Source: Candidatus Blautia intestinipullorum
GTDB taxonomy: Bacteria > Bacillota > Clostridia > Lachnospirales > Lachnospiraceae
DNA: 49,941 nt
Reading direction: 5' to 3'
NCBI GenBank assembly: GCA_019120475.1
Contig: DWVA01000175.1
Location: 1 to 49,941, forward strand
A program made the translations under genes and the position numbers. How positions within the stretch are numbered: position 1 is the stretch's first letter; each line of letters opens with the position of its first letter. The notes below the pieces were generated by a model. That model made no database searches. It was not told where the DNA came from and saw nothing but the letters and a program-made list of their open reading frames with translations. Shown piece after piece: positions 23,795 through 31,822 of the stretch.

Positions 23795-24924
23795 TGGATA
23801 AGAAAATCTGGGAAAATCAGTATCCGAAAATGCCGGAACTCTTCCATCTGGCAGTAGAACAGGCGGTGAACAGAGCGGTCGGGAACGAAACAGTATACAC
23901 CGGTCAGGGAACTGTGGAGAGGGAACGCTCCGACCAGAATATCCGTGGAGCCGCATCCTTAAATAAAAGGAAAAAATGGCGTCTGCTCATTCTTGCGGCG
24001 GTTCTCTGCGGCGGCCTGATATCTGCGGCGGCAGTTTCCGGACGGAAACCGGTGAGGACAGCGGAAGTGGATTTTCAGGAAAAACTGGGACTTGGAGAAA
24101 GGTCAGATCTTGAGGAAGTCTGGTTCGGAGACGTTGAGGTGAGCATAGCGGAAGAACCCCGATATGTAAATGAACTGCATCCGGAAATACTGGAGGATAT
24201 GAAAGACCTGAAAACAGACGGGCCGCTGATCACCATAGACCGGATAATGTACGACGGCCTTCAGCTTGCGGTATGCGCCTATCCCACAGAGGAGATAGAA
24301 GGATATACGATAGAATCCTGGTCCATGATTGTCAACGGGCAGAAGACCGGCCCAAATGAGATGGACGACAACATGGGAAAGCAGGATTACTTTATCTTTA
24401 CCGCGCAGCTTTATGATATGGAGCCCGCGGATCAGATGGAGGTTGTTCTTCCGCTGAGTGTATACAGAGATAATGAACGATACGAAAACCAGGAACTTCT
24501 TTTTACTGTAGAAGGAAAGGCGGCGGAACAGATCCCGGATCAGGAGTTTGATCTGGAGAGCTGCACGGTGAAGCTGACGGAAATGCGCAGGACACTGACG
24601 GCTTTTGCCGGAAGGATCCAGATCGAAAGGACGCCGGAACAGCAGAATACCTGTGAAGGAGAAGACAGAGAGATCGTGTCCATGGCCCTGGAAAGTGCAG
24701 ACGGAAGGCGGTGGCAGGATCTTCCATTAAGAGAAGATGTAACAACACTCTCAGCAGATGAAAATCATGAGGAAGGATATTTTTACTATGAGATCCCTGA
24801 AGACGGACAGACACAGGTGAATCTGCAGCTGATGAGCCGTCTTAAAAGCGAGAGATGGGAGAAGTGGGATTCCTCCGATCCGGCCAATCGGTACGGAGAA
24901 GTCCTGACTGTTGATCTGCAGTGA
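23794..24924 (+). CDS. DUF4179-type membrane anti-sigma factor (probable)
   Basis: 376 residues. A cytoplasmic N-terminal part of about 65 residues with 'MPELFHLAVEQAVNRAV' helix precedes one transmembrane helix (about residues 68-86, WRLLILAAVLCGGLISAAAV); the rest is an extracytoplasmic, beta-rich, acidic domain ('LITIDRIMYDGLQLAVCAYP', 'IPEDGQTQVNLQLM'). This layout and its one-base overlap with the sigma gene match DUF4179/RsiV-like anti-sigma factors. ATG 23794 is preferred over the upstream in-frame start at 23773 because AAGGAGGGG (23780-23788) precedes it. The released signal or ligand is unknown. Confidence 0.85.
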   Translation: MDKKIWENQYPKMPELFHLAVEQAVNRAVGNETVYTGQGTVERERSDQNIRGAASLNKRKKWRLLILAAVLCGGLISAAAVSGRKPVRTAEVDFQEKLGLGERSDLEEVWFGDVEVSIAEEPRYVNELHPEILEDMKDLKTDGPLITIDRIMYDGLQLAVCAYPTEEIEGYTIESWSMIVNGQKTGPNEMDDNMGKQDYFIFTAQLYDMEPADQMEVVLPLSVYRDNERYENQELLFTVEGKAAEQIPDQEFDLESCTVKLTEMRRTLTAFAGRIQIERTPEQQNTCEGEDREIVSMALESADGRRWQDLPLREDVTTLSADENHEEGYFYYEIPEDGQTQVNLQLMSRLKSERWEKWDSSDPANRYGEVLTVDLQ

Positions 24925-24994
24925 CCGGATACAGAATGTAACAGCGAAGAGGGGCTGGTACATGGAATAGAGGGGGAGTCTGGTATATGGATGC

Positions 24995-25023
24995 TATACA
25001 AACAGCGGCAAATGGGATATAAT
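24995..25023 (+). promoter_or_regulatory. Candidate promoter of the Nudix gene
   Basis: TATACA (24995-25000), 17-base spacer, TATAAT (25018-25023). The implied transcript has a leader of about 150 bases containing the large hairpin at 25079. Confidence 0.65.
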
Positions 25024-25078
25024 CTGAATATATGACGGACAGCGCCGGGCGGCAGTACAGTCCGGCTCTTCTGTATGC

Positions 25079-25151
25079 GTAGCGCCAGTGTATAAGGGGC
25101 AACACGCCAGCCCTTTGTCGACCGTGTTGGCCCTCTGTACACTGACGCTAC
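25079..25151. repeat. Large imperfect inverted repeat in the Nudix leader
   Basis: Left arm blocks GTAGCG (25079-25084), CAGTGTA (25086-25092), GGGC and AACACG (to 25106) pair in order with CGTGTT (25123-25128), GCCC, TACACTG (25138-25144) and CGCTAC (25146-25151). Small bulges separate the blocks; the loop is about 16 bases. No T-tract follows. It could be a structured leader RNA or a MITE-like palindrome. Confidence 0.7.
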
Positions 25152-25179
25152 AAATTTAAAATATACGGGGGAAATATTC

Positions 25180-25794
25180 ATGGGAGAAATACATCATGTG
25201 GAAAAACTGACGGACAATCGTTTTGTAAACCTTTATCATGTGGACGCTACCAGCGTGCACAATACGCCGGTGTCCTACTATGTGGCTTCCCGGGCGAAGA
25301 GCGTAGAGGAGCTGAAACTGAAAACAGGAAAAAATACGCCGGACGGAGTGATCATTTACAGTATTTATGGAGAGAAAAGAGATAAAGTGGTTCTGATCCG
25401 CCAGTACCGCTATGCTCTGGGAAGATATATTTATGAGTTCCCCGCAGGGCTGGTGGAAGCGGGAGAAGATTTTCATCAGGCAGCGATTCGGGAGATGAAG
25501 GAAGAAACCGGGCTTGACCTGGAACCGCTGCAAGTGGATGAGGCTTATGAAAAACCGTATTTTACTACTATCGGAATGACGGACGAATCCTGCGCCACCG
25601 TATACGGATACGCCTCCGGCGAAATAAGTAAAGACGCCCAGGAGGCTTCCGAGGAAATAGAGATTGTCCTGGCGGACAGGGCGGAAGTCAGAAGGATACT
25701 GAAAGAAGAACGTGTGGCGATCATGTGCGCCTATATGCTGATGCATTTTCTGGAGGATGAGGAACCCTTCGGTTTTTTGAAGAAAGAATTGTAA
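25180..25794 (+). CDS. Nudix hydrolase, ADP-ribose pyrophosphatase type
   Basis: 204 residues. The Nudix box is intact near residues 89-111 (GLVEAGEDFHQAAIREMKEE then TGL), giving the metal-binding REMKEE core. The preceding 'VLIRQYRYALGRYIYEFPAG' is characteristic of ADP-ribose pyrophosphatases, which split ADP-ribose to AMP and ribose 5-phosphate. An N-terminal domain of about 50 residues matches the dimerising part of the family. GGGGGAA precedes ATG 25180. The gene is followed by an acetyltransferase gene after 57 bases. Confidence 0.9.
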   Translation: MGEIHHVEKLTDNRFVNLYHVDATSVHNTPVSYYVASRAKSVEELKLKTGKNTPDGVIIYSIYGEKRDKVVLIRQYRYALGRYIYEFPAGLVEAGEDFHQAAIREMKEETGLDLEPLQVDEAYEKPYFTTIGMTDESCATVYGYASGEISKDAQEASEEIEIVLADRAEVRRILKEERVAIMCAYMLMHFLEDEEPFGFLKKEL

Positions 25795-25851
25795 AACAGC
25801 GTACTGCCTGCATTGTGAAACAAAATCAGAAAAAGAAAGGAACTGCGACAT

Positions 25852-26490
25852 ATGAATATGGTAAAAAGAAGAGACGCAGGCCTGGCCTATGTCTCAGATG
25901 AAAAAGTAATGGAAGAACAGGCGGCGGCCAGAAAAATCCTGCAGAAACTGAATTTTATGGACCGTTCTGATTTTGAAGGGATTGCCGGAGTGGTGAAAGA
26001 ACTTCTGGGAAAATCGGAGAACGCAATGATCAATCCGCCCTTTTACTGCGATTATGGAAGCCATATCGAAGTCGGGAAAAACTTTTTTGCAAATTACAAC
26101 TGCACAATTCTGGATGTGGCGAAGGTGAAAATAGGAGACAACTGCCAGATGGCGCCTAATGTGGCTGTCTATACGGCAGGCCATCCTGTTTATCCGGATA
26201 CCAGGAACACGGCCTATGAATATGGAAAAGAGGTTACGATCGGGGATAATTGCTGGATTGGCGGAAATACGGTGATCTGTCCGGGAGTCCATATCGGGGA
26301 CAATGTGGTGATCGGAGCAGGAAGCGTGGTGACGAAGGATATTCCGGACTGGAGCATTGCCGCCGGAAATCCCTGCCGTGTCATCCGGAAGATCACAGAA
26401 GCGGACAGACGGAAGCTTTTCCGCAACGAAGAAATTGACGCCGAAGCCTGGGAAGATATTCAGAGCCGTATTTCGCAGAATCGCGGCTGA
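25852..26490 (+). CDS. Sugar O-acetyltransferase (maltose/galactoside acetyltransferase family)
   Basis: 212 residues. An N-terminal helical maltose-acetyltransferase (Mac) domain (residues 1-60) is followed by a left-handed beta-helix of hexapeptide repeats ('IGDNCQMAPNVAVYTAGHPV', 'IGDNCWIGGNTVICPGVHIG'). The catalytic His lies in TAGHPV near residue 108. The family transfers acetyl from acetyl-CoA to sugar hydroxyls, perhaps for detoxifying non-metabolised sugars. GAAAGGA precedes the start; a second ATG follows two codons later. It ends just before the PTS regulatory region. Confidence 0.93.
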   Translation: MNMVKRRDAGLAYVSDEKVMEEQAAARKILQKLNFMDRSDFEGIAGVVKELLGKSENAMINPPFYCDYGSHIEVGKNFFANYNCTILDVAKVKIGDNCQMAPNVAVYTAGHPVYPDTRNTAYEYGKEVTIGDNCWIGGNTVICPGVHIGDNVVIGAGSVVTKDIPDWSIAAGNPCRVIRKITEADRRKLFRNEEIDAEAWEDIQSRISQNRG

Positions 26491-26528
26491 AAGCCGTTTT
26501 TGGGAAACCGTTTTTCTTTTTCCGCATC

Positions 26529-26558
26529 TTGACAAATATCTGTTGTTCATGTTATAGT
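26529..26558 (+). promoter_or_regulatory. Sigma-A promoter of the PTS sugar transporter gene
   Basis: TTGACA (26529-26534) with TATAGT (26553-26558) after 18 bases, or TTATAG after 17. It precedes the antiterminator target. Confidence 0.85.
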
Positions 26559-26573
26559 CGAGACAGTTGTAGT

Positions 26574-26603
26574 GTGTAACTCATAAGGAGGCATTAACTA
26601 TAC
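26574..26603 (+). promoter_or_regulatory. Ribonucleic antiterminator (RAT) site
   Basis: GTGT (26574-26577) pairs with ATAC (26600-26603) and CTC with GAG inside, leaving the asymmetric internal loops and AGGCA segment typical of LicT/SacY/GlcT targets. Its 3' half overlaps the left arm of the terminator at 26588, so RAT and terminator are mutually exclusive. The cognate regulator is probably the BglG-family protein at 28924. Confidence 0.8.
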
Positions 26604-26643
26604 ATAACAAGGAGTGTTTATGTGTATTAGTGCCTCTTTTTTT
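26588..26643 (+). terminator. Conditional terminator upstream of the PTS gene
   Basis: GAGGCATTAA...TATACATAA (26588 on) pairs with TTATGTGTATTAGTGCCTC (26618-26636) with small bulges, followed by TTTTTTT. It should stop transcription unless the antiterminator protein binds the overlapping RAT. Confidence 0.9.
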
Positions 26644-26722
26644 GTACAGAAACCGGTGAAAACGGGGTCTGATCACATAGCCTCTTCTTGGAATCTTAAG
26701 GAAAGAGAAGGAGTGAAGTTAC

Positions 26723-28894
26723 ATGAAAGACAGGATTTTCAGTGTCCTACAGAGAGTGGGACGGAGCTTTATGCTCCCAATTGCGATCCTTCCGGTAGCA
26801 GGTCTTCTGCTGGGAATCGGAAGTTCCTTTACAAATGCCACGACAATTGAGACATACGGTCTCACGGCGGTTCTCGGAGAGGGTACCATCCTTCACGCGC
26901 TGCTGGTGATCATGAACAAAGTAGGCAGCGCCGTATTCGACAATCTGCCGCTGATCTTTGCCGTGGGAGTCGCTATCGGTATGGCGAAAAAGGAGAAAGA
27001 AGTATCCGCGCTTTCGGCGGTTATTTCCTATTTTGTTATGAACACGGCGATCAACGCCATGCTTACGATCAACGGACAGATCCTGGATAATGGCGAGATC
27101 GCGGAATCCGTTCTGGAAGGAACGATTACATCTGTGTGCGGAATCCAGTCTCTGCAGATGGGTGTTTTCGGCGGTATTATCGTAGGACTGGGAGTGGCGG
27201 CTCTCCACAACCGGTTTTACAGGATCCAGCTTCCGAATGCCCTGTCCTTCTTCGGCGGGACAAGGTTTGTACCGATTATTTCCACTATTGTTTATATGTT
27301 TGTGGGAATCCTGATGTTTTTTGTATGGCCGGTGGTACAGAATGGTATTTACGCGCTGGGAGGTCTTGTCACAGGCTCCGGATATGTGGGAACCCTGATC
27401 TTCGGCCTTATTAAGAGAGCCCTGATTCCTTTCGGGCTTCATCATGTGTTCTATATGCCCTTCTGGCAGACTGCGGTGGGCGGAACCATGGAAGTAGCGG
27501 GACAGATGGTGCAGGGAGGACAGAATATCTTCTTTGCGCAGCTTGCGGACTCCGCGAATATCGCTCATTTCAGCGCGGACGCCACAAGATATTTTTCGGG
27601 TGAATTTATCTTTATGATCTTCGGACTTCCGGGCGCGGCCCTGGCCATGTACCAGTGCGCGAAACCGGAGAAGAAAAAAGCGGCGGGCGGTCTGCTTCTG
27701 TCCGCGGCGCTGGCATGTATGGCTACCGGCATTACGGAGCCTCTGGAATTTTCCTTCCTTTTTGTGGCTCCGGCTCTGTTTGCGGTACAGGTGGTTCTGG
27801 CGGGAAGCGCCTATATGATCGCCCATATACTGAATATCGCGGTAGGCCTGACCTTTTCCGGCGGCCTGCTGGACTTTTTCCTGTTTGGTATCCTCCAGGG
27901 AAACGAAAAGACCAGTTGGATGAGAGTTATTCCGGTGGGAATCATTTATTTCCTGCTGTATTACTTTATTTTTAAATTCATGATCAGAAAATTCAACTTC
28001 AAGACGCCGGGCCGGGAGGACGACGACGTGGAGACGAAACTTTACACCAAAGCGGACGTAAACGCGAGAAAAGAGGCACAGAAGACAGGAGAAGGGGCAG
28101 CCGGAGCAGAAGATCCTGTCAGCGAGGCCATTACCAGAGGTCTTGGAGGAAAGAAAAATATTTCCGATGTGGACTGCTGCGCCACAAGGCTTCGCTGTAC
28201 TGTGAAGGACGCTTCACTGGTAAACGACGGGGTGCTGAAAGCTACAGGCGCGTCCGGCGTGGTGCATAAAGGAAACGGCGTACAGGTGATTTACGGGCCA
28301 AATGTGACAGTGATCAAATCAAATCTGGAAGATTATCTGGAAACGGCGCCGGACACACTGGCGGAGGCGGAAGAAACGCCGGAAATCCTGGAAGAAGAGA
28401 AAAATTCGGAAAATACAGAGAAAAAAGTAGTCGGCACAGTTACGATTTCCAGCCCCATCACAGGTATGGCGGCGGATCTTTCCACGGCTCCTGACGAAGC
28501 ATTTGCCCAGAGAATGATGGGAGACGGCGCGGTGGTAACTCCGGAAGATCCCATTGTGAGAGCTCCGGAGGACGGAGAAGTAGCGTTTGTGTTCGACACG
28601 AAACATGCGGTCGGTTTTGTGACAGACTCAGGGATCAGTCTTCTGATCCATGTGGGAATCGATACGGTAAAACTGAATGGGGAAGGCTTTGAAGCTCTGG
28701 TAGAGAGCGGACAGACAGTGAAGAAGGGCGATCCGATGCTAAAACTGGATCTGGATTATCTGAAAGCCCACGCGCCTTCCGTCACCTCTCCGGTTCTCTG
28801 CACAGAACTGGAGGACAATCAGAGAATACACCTGCTGAAAGAAGGACCGGTAAAGGCAGGGGAAGCGCTTTTTGAAGTGGAAATTCTGGAGTAG
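26723..28894 (+). CDS. ptsG: PTS sugar transporter EIICBA, glucose family
   Basis: 723 residues with the full IIC-IIB-IIA order. IIC (about residues 1-430) has the glucose-family start 'FSVLQRVGRSFMLPIAILPV' and 'FGLHHVFYMPFWQT'. IIB carries the phospho-acceptor Cys486 in CATRLR. IIA (from about 570) has the phospho-acceptor His643 in LLIHVGIDTV and the partner His in HAVGF. The protein imports and phosphorylates a hexose, glucose being likeliest; N-acetylglucosamine cannot be excluded. An acidic linker joins IIB and IIA. Control by antitermination is supported by the RAT and terminator upstream and the antiterminator gene 29 bases downstream. GAAGGAG precedes the start. Confidence 0.94.
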   Translation: MKDRIFSVLQRVGRSFMLPIAILPVAGLLLGIGSSFTNATTIETYGLTAVLGEGTILHALLVIMNKVGSAVFDNLPLIFAVGVAIGMAKKEKEVSALSAVISYFVMNTAINAMLTINGQILDNGEIAESVLEGTITSVCGIQSLQMGVFGGIIVGLGVAALHNRFYRIQLPNALSFFGGTRFVPIISTIVYMFVGILMFFVWPVVQNGIYALGGLVTGSGYVGTLIFGLIKRALIPFGLHHVFYMPFWQTAVGGTMEVAGQMVQGGQNIFFAQLADSANIAHFSADATRYFSGEFIFMIFGLPGAALAMYQCAKPEKKKAAGGLLLSAALACMATGITEPLEFSFLFVAPALFAVQVVLAGSAYMIAHILNIAVGLTFSGGLLDFFLFGILQGNEKTSWMRVIPVGIIYFLLYYFIFKFMIRKFNFKTPGREDDDVETKLYTKADVNARKEAQKTGEGAAGAEDPVSEAITRGLGGKKNISDVDCCATRLRCTVKDASLVNDGVLKATGASGVVHKGNGVQVIYGPNVTVIKSNLEDYLETAPDTLAEAEETPEILEEEKNSENTEKKVVGTVTISSPITGMAADLSTAPDEAFAQRMMGDGAVVTPEDPIVRAPEDGEVAFVFDTKHAVGFVTDSGISLLIHVGIDTVKLNGEGFEALVESGQTVKKGDPMLKLDLDYLKAHAPSVTSPVLCTELEDNQRIHLLKEGPVKAGEALFEVEILE

Positions 28895-28923
28895 GATCCG
28901 GTCCGGATGGGGAAGAGATACGG

Positions 28924-29772
28924 ATGATTTTCAGGATAGCAAAAGTATTAAATCACAATTCATTTATTGGTATTGATGATGGAAAGACAACAGAATATCT
29001 TGTGATGGGAAAGGGCGTCGCTTTTGGCAAAAAGGTAAGCCAGACAGTGGAAACAGGCCAGGACGTAAGGGTATATTCTCTGAATGAGCTGACAGAACGG
29101 GGAGAGGCCCGGGACATTATCAGATCGGTGCCTCCGGAGTGCCTGGAGCTTGCCGGAGAGGTGCTGGACCGGGCGGAAAAAGAATTCGGAGAACTGGATC
29201 GTTCCATTCTCTTTCCCATGGCGGATCACATTGCTTTTGCCGTCCGCCGTATCCGGAACAAAGAACAGATCAGCAATCCTCTCACAGAGGATATCCGCGT
29301 TCTGTTCCATAAAGAATACAAGGTGGCGCAGTGCATGGAGGAGCTCCTCCGAGAGCGTTTTCACCTGGAAATCGACGAACACGAGGTGGGATACATTGCT
29401 CTTCATATCCATTCGGCCATTGTGGATGAAAAAGTTTCCCAGGCCATGCAGATGGCCCGGTCGGTGAGAGAGTGTATCTCCCTTGTGGAAAAAGAAACGG
29501 GAAAGAAGATAGACGTAATGTCGCTTTCCTACAACCGTCTTATGAATCATGTGCGCTACATGGTAGCAAGAGCCGTCAGCGGGGAAAAGCTGAAGGTGAA
29601 TATGAACGATTATATGGAGGTCAGATTTCCGGAGGCATACAAAGCCTCCCGGCAGATCTGCCGGGAAATGGAAAAGAATCTGAAGCTTCCTTTTAACGAG
29701 GTTGAAATCGGGTATCTGGCTATGCATCTGGAGAGGGTAATGGATACGGAACTTCAGGAAAAAAATGCATAG
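28924..29772 (+). CDS. BglG/LicT-family transcriptional antiterminator (GlcT-like)
   Basis: 282 residues: an N-terminal CAT RNA-binding domain (residues 1-58; 'IAKVLNHNSFIGIDDGKTTEYLVMG' in parts), then two PTS regulation domains, PRD1 (about 65-170) and PRD2 (about 172-280). Conserved PRD histidines are visible: 'FPMADHIAFAVRR' near 99 and 'HIHSA' near 160 in PRD1, 'LSYNRLMNHVRYMVAR' near 207 and 'AMHLERV' in PRD2. EI/HPr and EII phosphorylate such residues to switch activity. Its position between the PTS transporter and ptsHI, and the RAT upstream of the transporter, indicate it controls that transporter. Confidence 0.93.
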   Translation: MIFRIAKVLNHNSFIGIDDGKTTEYLVMGKGVAFGKKVSQTVETGQDVRVYSLNELTERGEARDIIRSVPPECLELAGEVLDRAEKEFGELDRSILFPMADHIAFAVRRIRNKEQISNPLTEDIRVLFHKEYKVAQCMEELLRERFHLEIDEHEVGYIALHIHSAIVDEKVSQAMQMARSVRECISLVEKETGKKIDVMSLSYNRLMNHVRYMVARAVSGEKLKVNMNDYMEVRFPEAYKASRQICREMEKNLKLPFNEVEIGYLAMHLERVMDTELQEKNA

Positions 29773-29777
29773 AAGAA

Positions 29778-29806
29778 TTTACATACAGGGAAAAATGTAT
29801 TATTAT
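29778..29806 (+). promoter_or_regulatory. Sigma-A promoter of ptsHI
   Basis: TTTACA (29778-29783), 17-base spacer, TATTAT (29801-29806), 32 bases before the HPr start codon. It gives ptsHI expression independent of the antitermination-controlled transporter. Confidence 0.78.
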
Positions 29807-29838
29807 TAGAATAATAAAAAGAAAAGGAGATTACTACT

Positions 29839-30096
29839 ATGAAAACATTTGACTACACCATTAAAGATGAGCTGGGAATCCATGCGAGACCTGCAGGTCT
29901 TCTGGTAAAAGAAGCGAAAAAATTCTCTTCCGAATGTACCATTACAAAAGATGGGAAGACAAAAAAACTGACTCAGTTAATGATGCTTATGTCACTTGGA
30001 GTAAAGAACGGCGATACGGTTACAATCTCAGCGGAAGGTGATGACGAAGATACTGCTATTGAAGCGCTGAAGGACTTCTTTGAAAAGAATCTGTAA
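29839..30096 (+). CDS. ptsH: Phosphocarrier protein HPr, lacking the regulatory Ser46
   Basis: 85 residues, normal HPr length. The catalytic His15 sits in GIHARPAG. By direct count and by alignment of the MSLG block, the position of the usual regulatory Ser46 is Gln46 (KLTQLMMLMSLG), with Thr45 next to it. HPr kinase/phosphorylase normally phosphorylates Ser46 to drive CcpA-dependent repression; this copy seems unable to do that, though Thr45 might be tried. It therefore looks like a transport-only HPr. GGAGA precedes the start and the EI gene follows after 18 bases. Confidence 0.95.
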   Translation: MKTFDYTIKDELGIHARPAGLLVKEAKKFSSECTITKDGKTKKLTQLMMLMSLGVKNGDTVTISAEGDDEDTAIEALKDFFEKNL

Positions 30097-30114
30097 TTAC
30101 AGGAGGGATAAGGT

Positions 30115-31743
30115 ATGCAGTGTTTCCAGGGGAAATCCGTATATAAAGGGATTGTCCTGGGACCGGTAGTGGTTCTGCGGAAGAACGATTATCAGGTAAA
30201 GAGGACAAAAACAGAGGATCCGGAAGCAGAGATCGGGCTTGTGCAGAAAGCGATTGAGGATTCAAAGGAGCAGCTCCAGAAGCTGTATGACAAGGCTTTG
30301 AAGGAAGTAGGAGAGGCAAGCGCCGCAATCTTTGAGGTGCATCAGATGATGCTGGAGGACGATGATTATCTGGACGCCATCCAGAACATGATCCGCACAG
30401 AAAACATCAATGCGGAATACGCGGTAGCGGTAACAGGAGACAACTTCTCCGAAATGTTTGCCTCTATGGATGACGATTATATGAAAGCCCGCGCGGCGGA
30501 CATTAAAGATATTTCCGAGCGTATCGTACGAAACTTAAGCGGACAGGGCGATACAGATCTGAGTTCCATAGAACCGTCTGTGATCGTGGCGGATGATCTG
30601 ACGCCCAGCGAGACTGTCCAGATGGATAAGGAAAAGATACTTGCCTTTGTCACGGTTCATGGTTCCACCAACTCCCATACGGCGATCCTTGCCCGTATGA
30701 TGAATATTCCGGCGCTGATCGGCGTACCCATGGATCTGGAGCAGCTTGAGAACGGAATGACGGCTGTTGTGGACGGGTTCAAAGGCGAGGTGATCTTTGA
30801 TCCCGATGAGGAGACCCGTGAAGCCACTCTTAAGAGGATGCATGAAGAGGAGGAGAAACTGAAACTTCTTCAGGAGCTTAAGGGCAAGGAGAACGTTACC
30901 CTCGACGGACATAAGATCAATATTTACGCCAATATCGGAAGCGTCAGCGACATTGGCTATGTGCTTGAGAATGATGCGGGCGGCATCGGGCTTTTCCGCA
31001 GCGAATTCCTGTATCTGGGAAGAGATGACTTCCCTACAGAAGAAGAGCAGTTTCAGGCATACCGTCAGGCTGTGCAGATGATGGCCGGAAAGAAAGTGAT
31101 CATCCGTACTCTTGATATCGGTGCGGATAAACAGGTGGATTATTTCAATCTGGGTAAAGAGGACAATCCTGCTCTTGGCTATCGCGCGATCCGTATTTGC
31201 CTGAAACAGCCGGATATTTTTAAAACACAGCTTCGTGCGCTTCTGCGCGCCGCTGTCTATGGAAATCTTTCCATTATGTATCCGATGATCACTTCAGTGG
31301 AAGAGGTAAAACAGATCTACAAGATCGTAGGTGAAGTAGAGGCGGAATTAAAGGAGAAAGAGATCCAGTACAGGATTCCGGAACAGGGAATTATGATCGA
31401 GACTCCGGCTTCTGTAATGATCAGTGACCGTCTTGCTGAAATTGTAGACTTCTTCAGTATCGGAACAAACGATCTGACACAGTATACGCTTGCTATTGAC
31501 AGGCAGAATGAAAAGCTGGATGATTTCTACAATCCTCACCATGAAGCGATCCTGCGCATGATCCAGATGGTAACGGACAACGCCCACAAACATGGTAAAT
31601 GGGCTGGCATCTGCGGCGAACTCGGCGCGGATACAGAGCTTACGGAACAGTTTGTCCGCATGGGACTGGACGAGCTTTCCGTAGCGCCTTCTATGATTTT
31701 GAAACTGCGCAAGATCGTGCGTGAAATGAAGGTCGAAGAGTAA
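30115..31743 (+). CDS. ptsI: PTS enzyme I
   Basis: 542 residues, near the usual 570. EI takes phosphate from phosphoenolpyruvate and passes it to HPr His15. The active-site His188 lies in STNSHTAILAR; the common GGRTSHTAI form is replaced by HGSTNSHTAI. The C-terminal PEP-binding barrel is complete: 'GGIGLFRSEFLYLGRD', 'RTLDIGADKQ', 'FSIGTNDLTQYTLAIDRQN' and 'ICGELGAD'. AGGAGGG precedes ATG 30115. It is the last gene of the PTS block and meets a convergent gene across a terminator. Confidence 0.96.
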   Translation: MQCFQGKSVYKGIVLGPVVVLRKNDYQVKRTKTEDPEAEIGLVQKAIEDSKEQLQKLYDKALKEVGEASAAIFEVHQMMLEDDDYLDAIQNMIRTENINAEYAVAVTGDNFSEMFASMDDDYMKARAADIKDISERIVRNLSGQGDTDLSSIEPSVIVADDLTPSETVQMDKEKILAFVTVHGSTNSHTAILARMMNIPALIGVPMDLEQLENGMTAVVDGFKGEVIFDPDEETREATLKRMHEEEEKLKLLQELKGKENVTLDGHKINIYANIGSVSDIGYVLENDAGGIGLFRSEFLYLGRDDFPTEEEQFQAYRQAVQMMAGKKVIIRTLDIGADKQVDYFNLGKEDNPALGYRAIRICLKQPDIFKTQLRALLRAAVYGNLSIMYPMITSVEEVKQIYKIVGEVEAELKEKEIQYRIPEQGIMIETPASVMISDRLAEIVDFFSIGTNDLTQYTLAIDRQNEKLDDFYNPHHEAILRMIQMVTDNAHKHGKWAGICGELGADTELTEQFVRMGLDELSVAPSMILKLRKIVREMKVEE

Positions 31744-31770
31744 TTTTGTAAATTATATGATCAGGATAAA

Positions 31771-31806
31771 AAACCTCCCGGAAGCGGTATGCTTTCCGGG
31801 AGGTTT
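31771..31806. terminator. Terminator between convergent ptsI and the symporter gene
   Basis: AAACCTCCCGGAAGC (31771-31785) pairs with GCTTTCCGGGAGGTTT (31791-31806) with one bulged base. On the minus strand it is followed by a TTTTTT run, so it mainly ends the symporter gene; on the plus strand only TTT follows. Confidence 0.85.
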
Positions 31807-31822
31807 GGCGTATATAGAAATT

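Noticed and set aside
26484..26501. Terminator overlapping the acetyltransferase stop (CGGC/GCCG then TTTTT)
   Set aside because: Only a 4-bp stem; too weak to claim.
26747..27826. 359-codon open frame antisense to the PTS transporter gene
   Set aside because: Shadow of the EIICBA gene; rich in Arg, His and Gln, with no recognisable domain.
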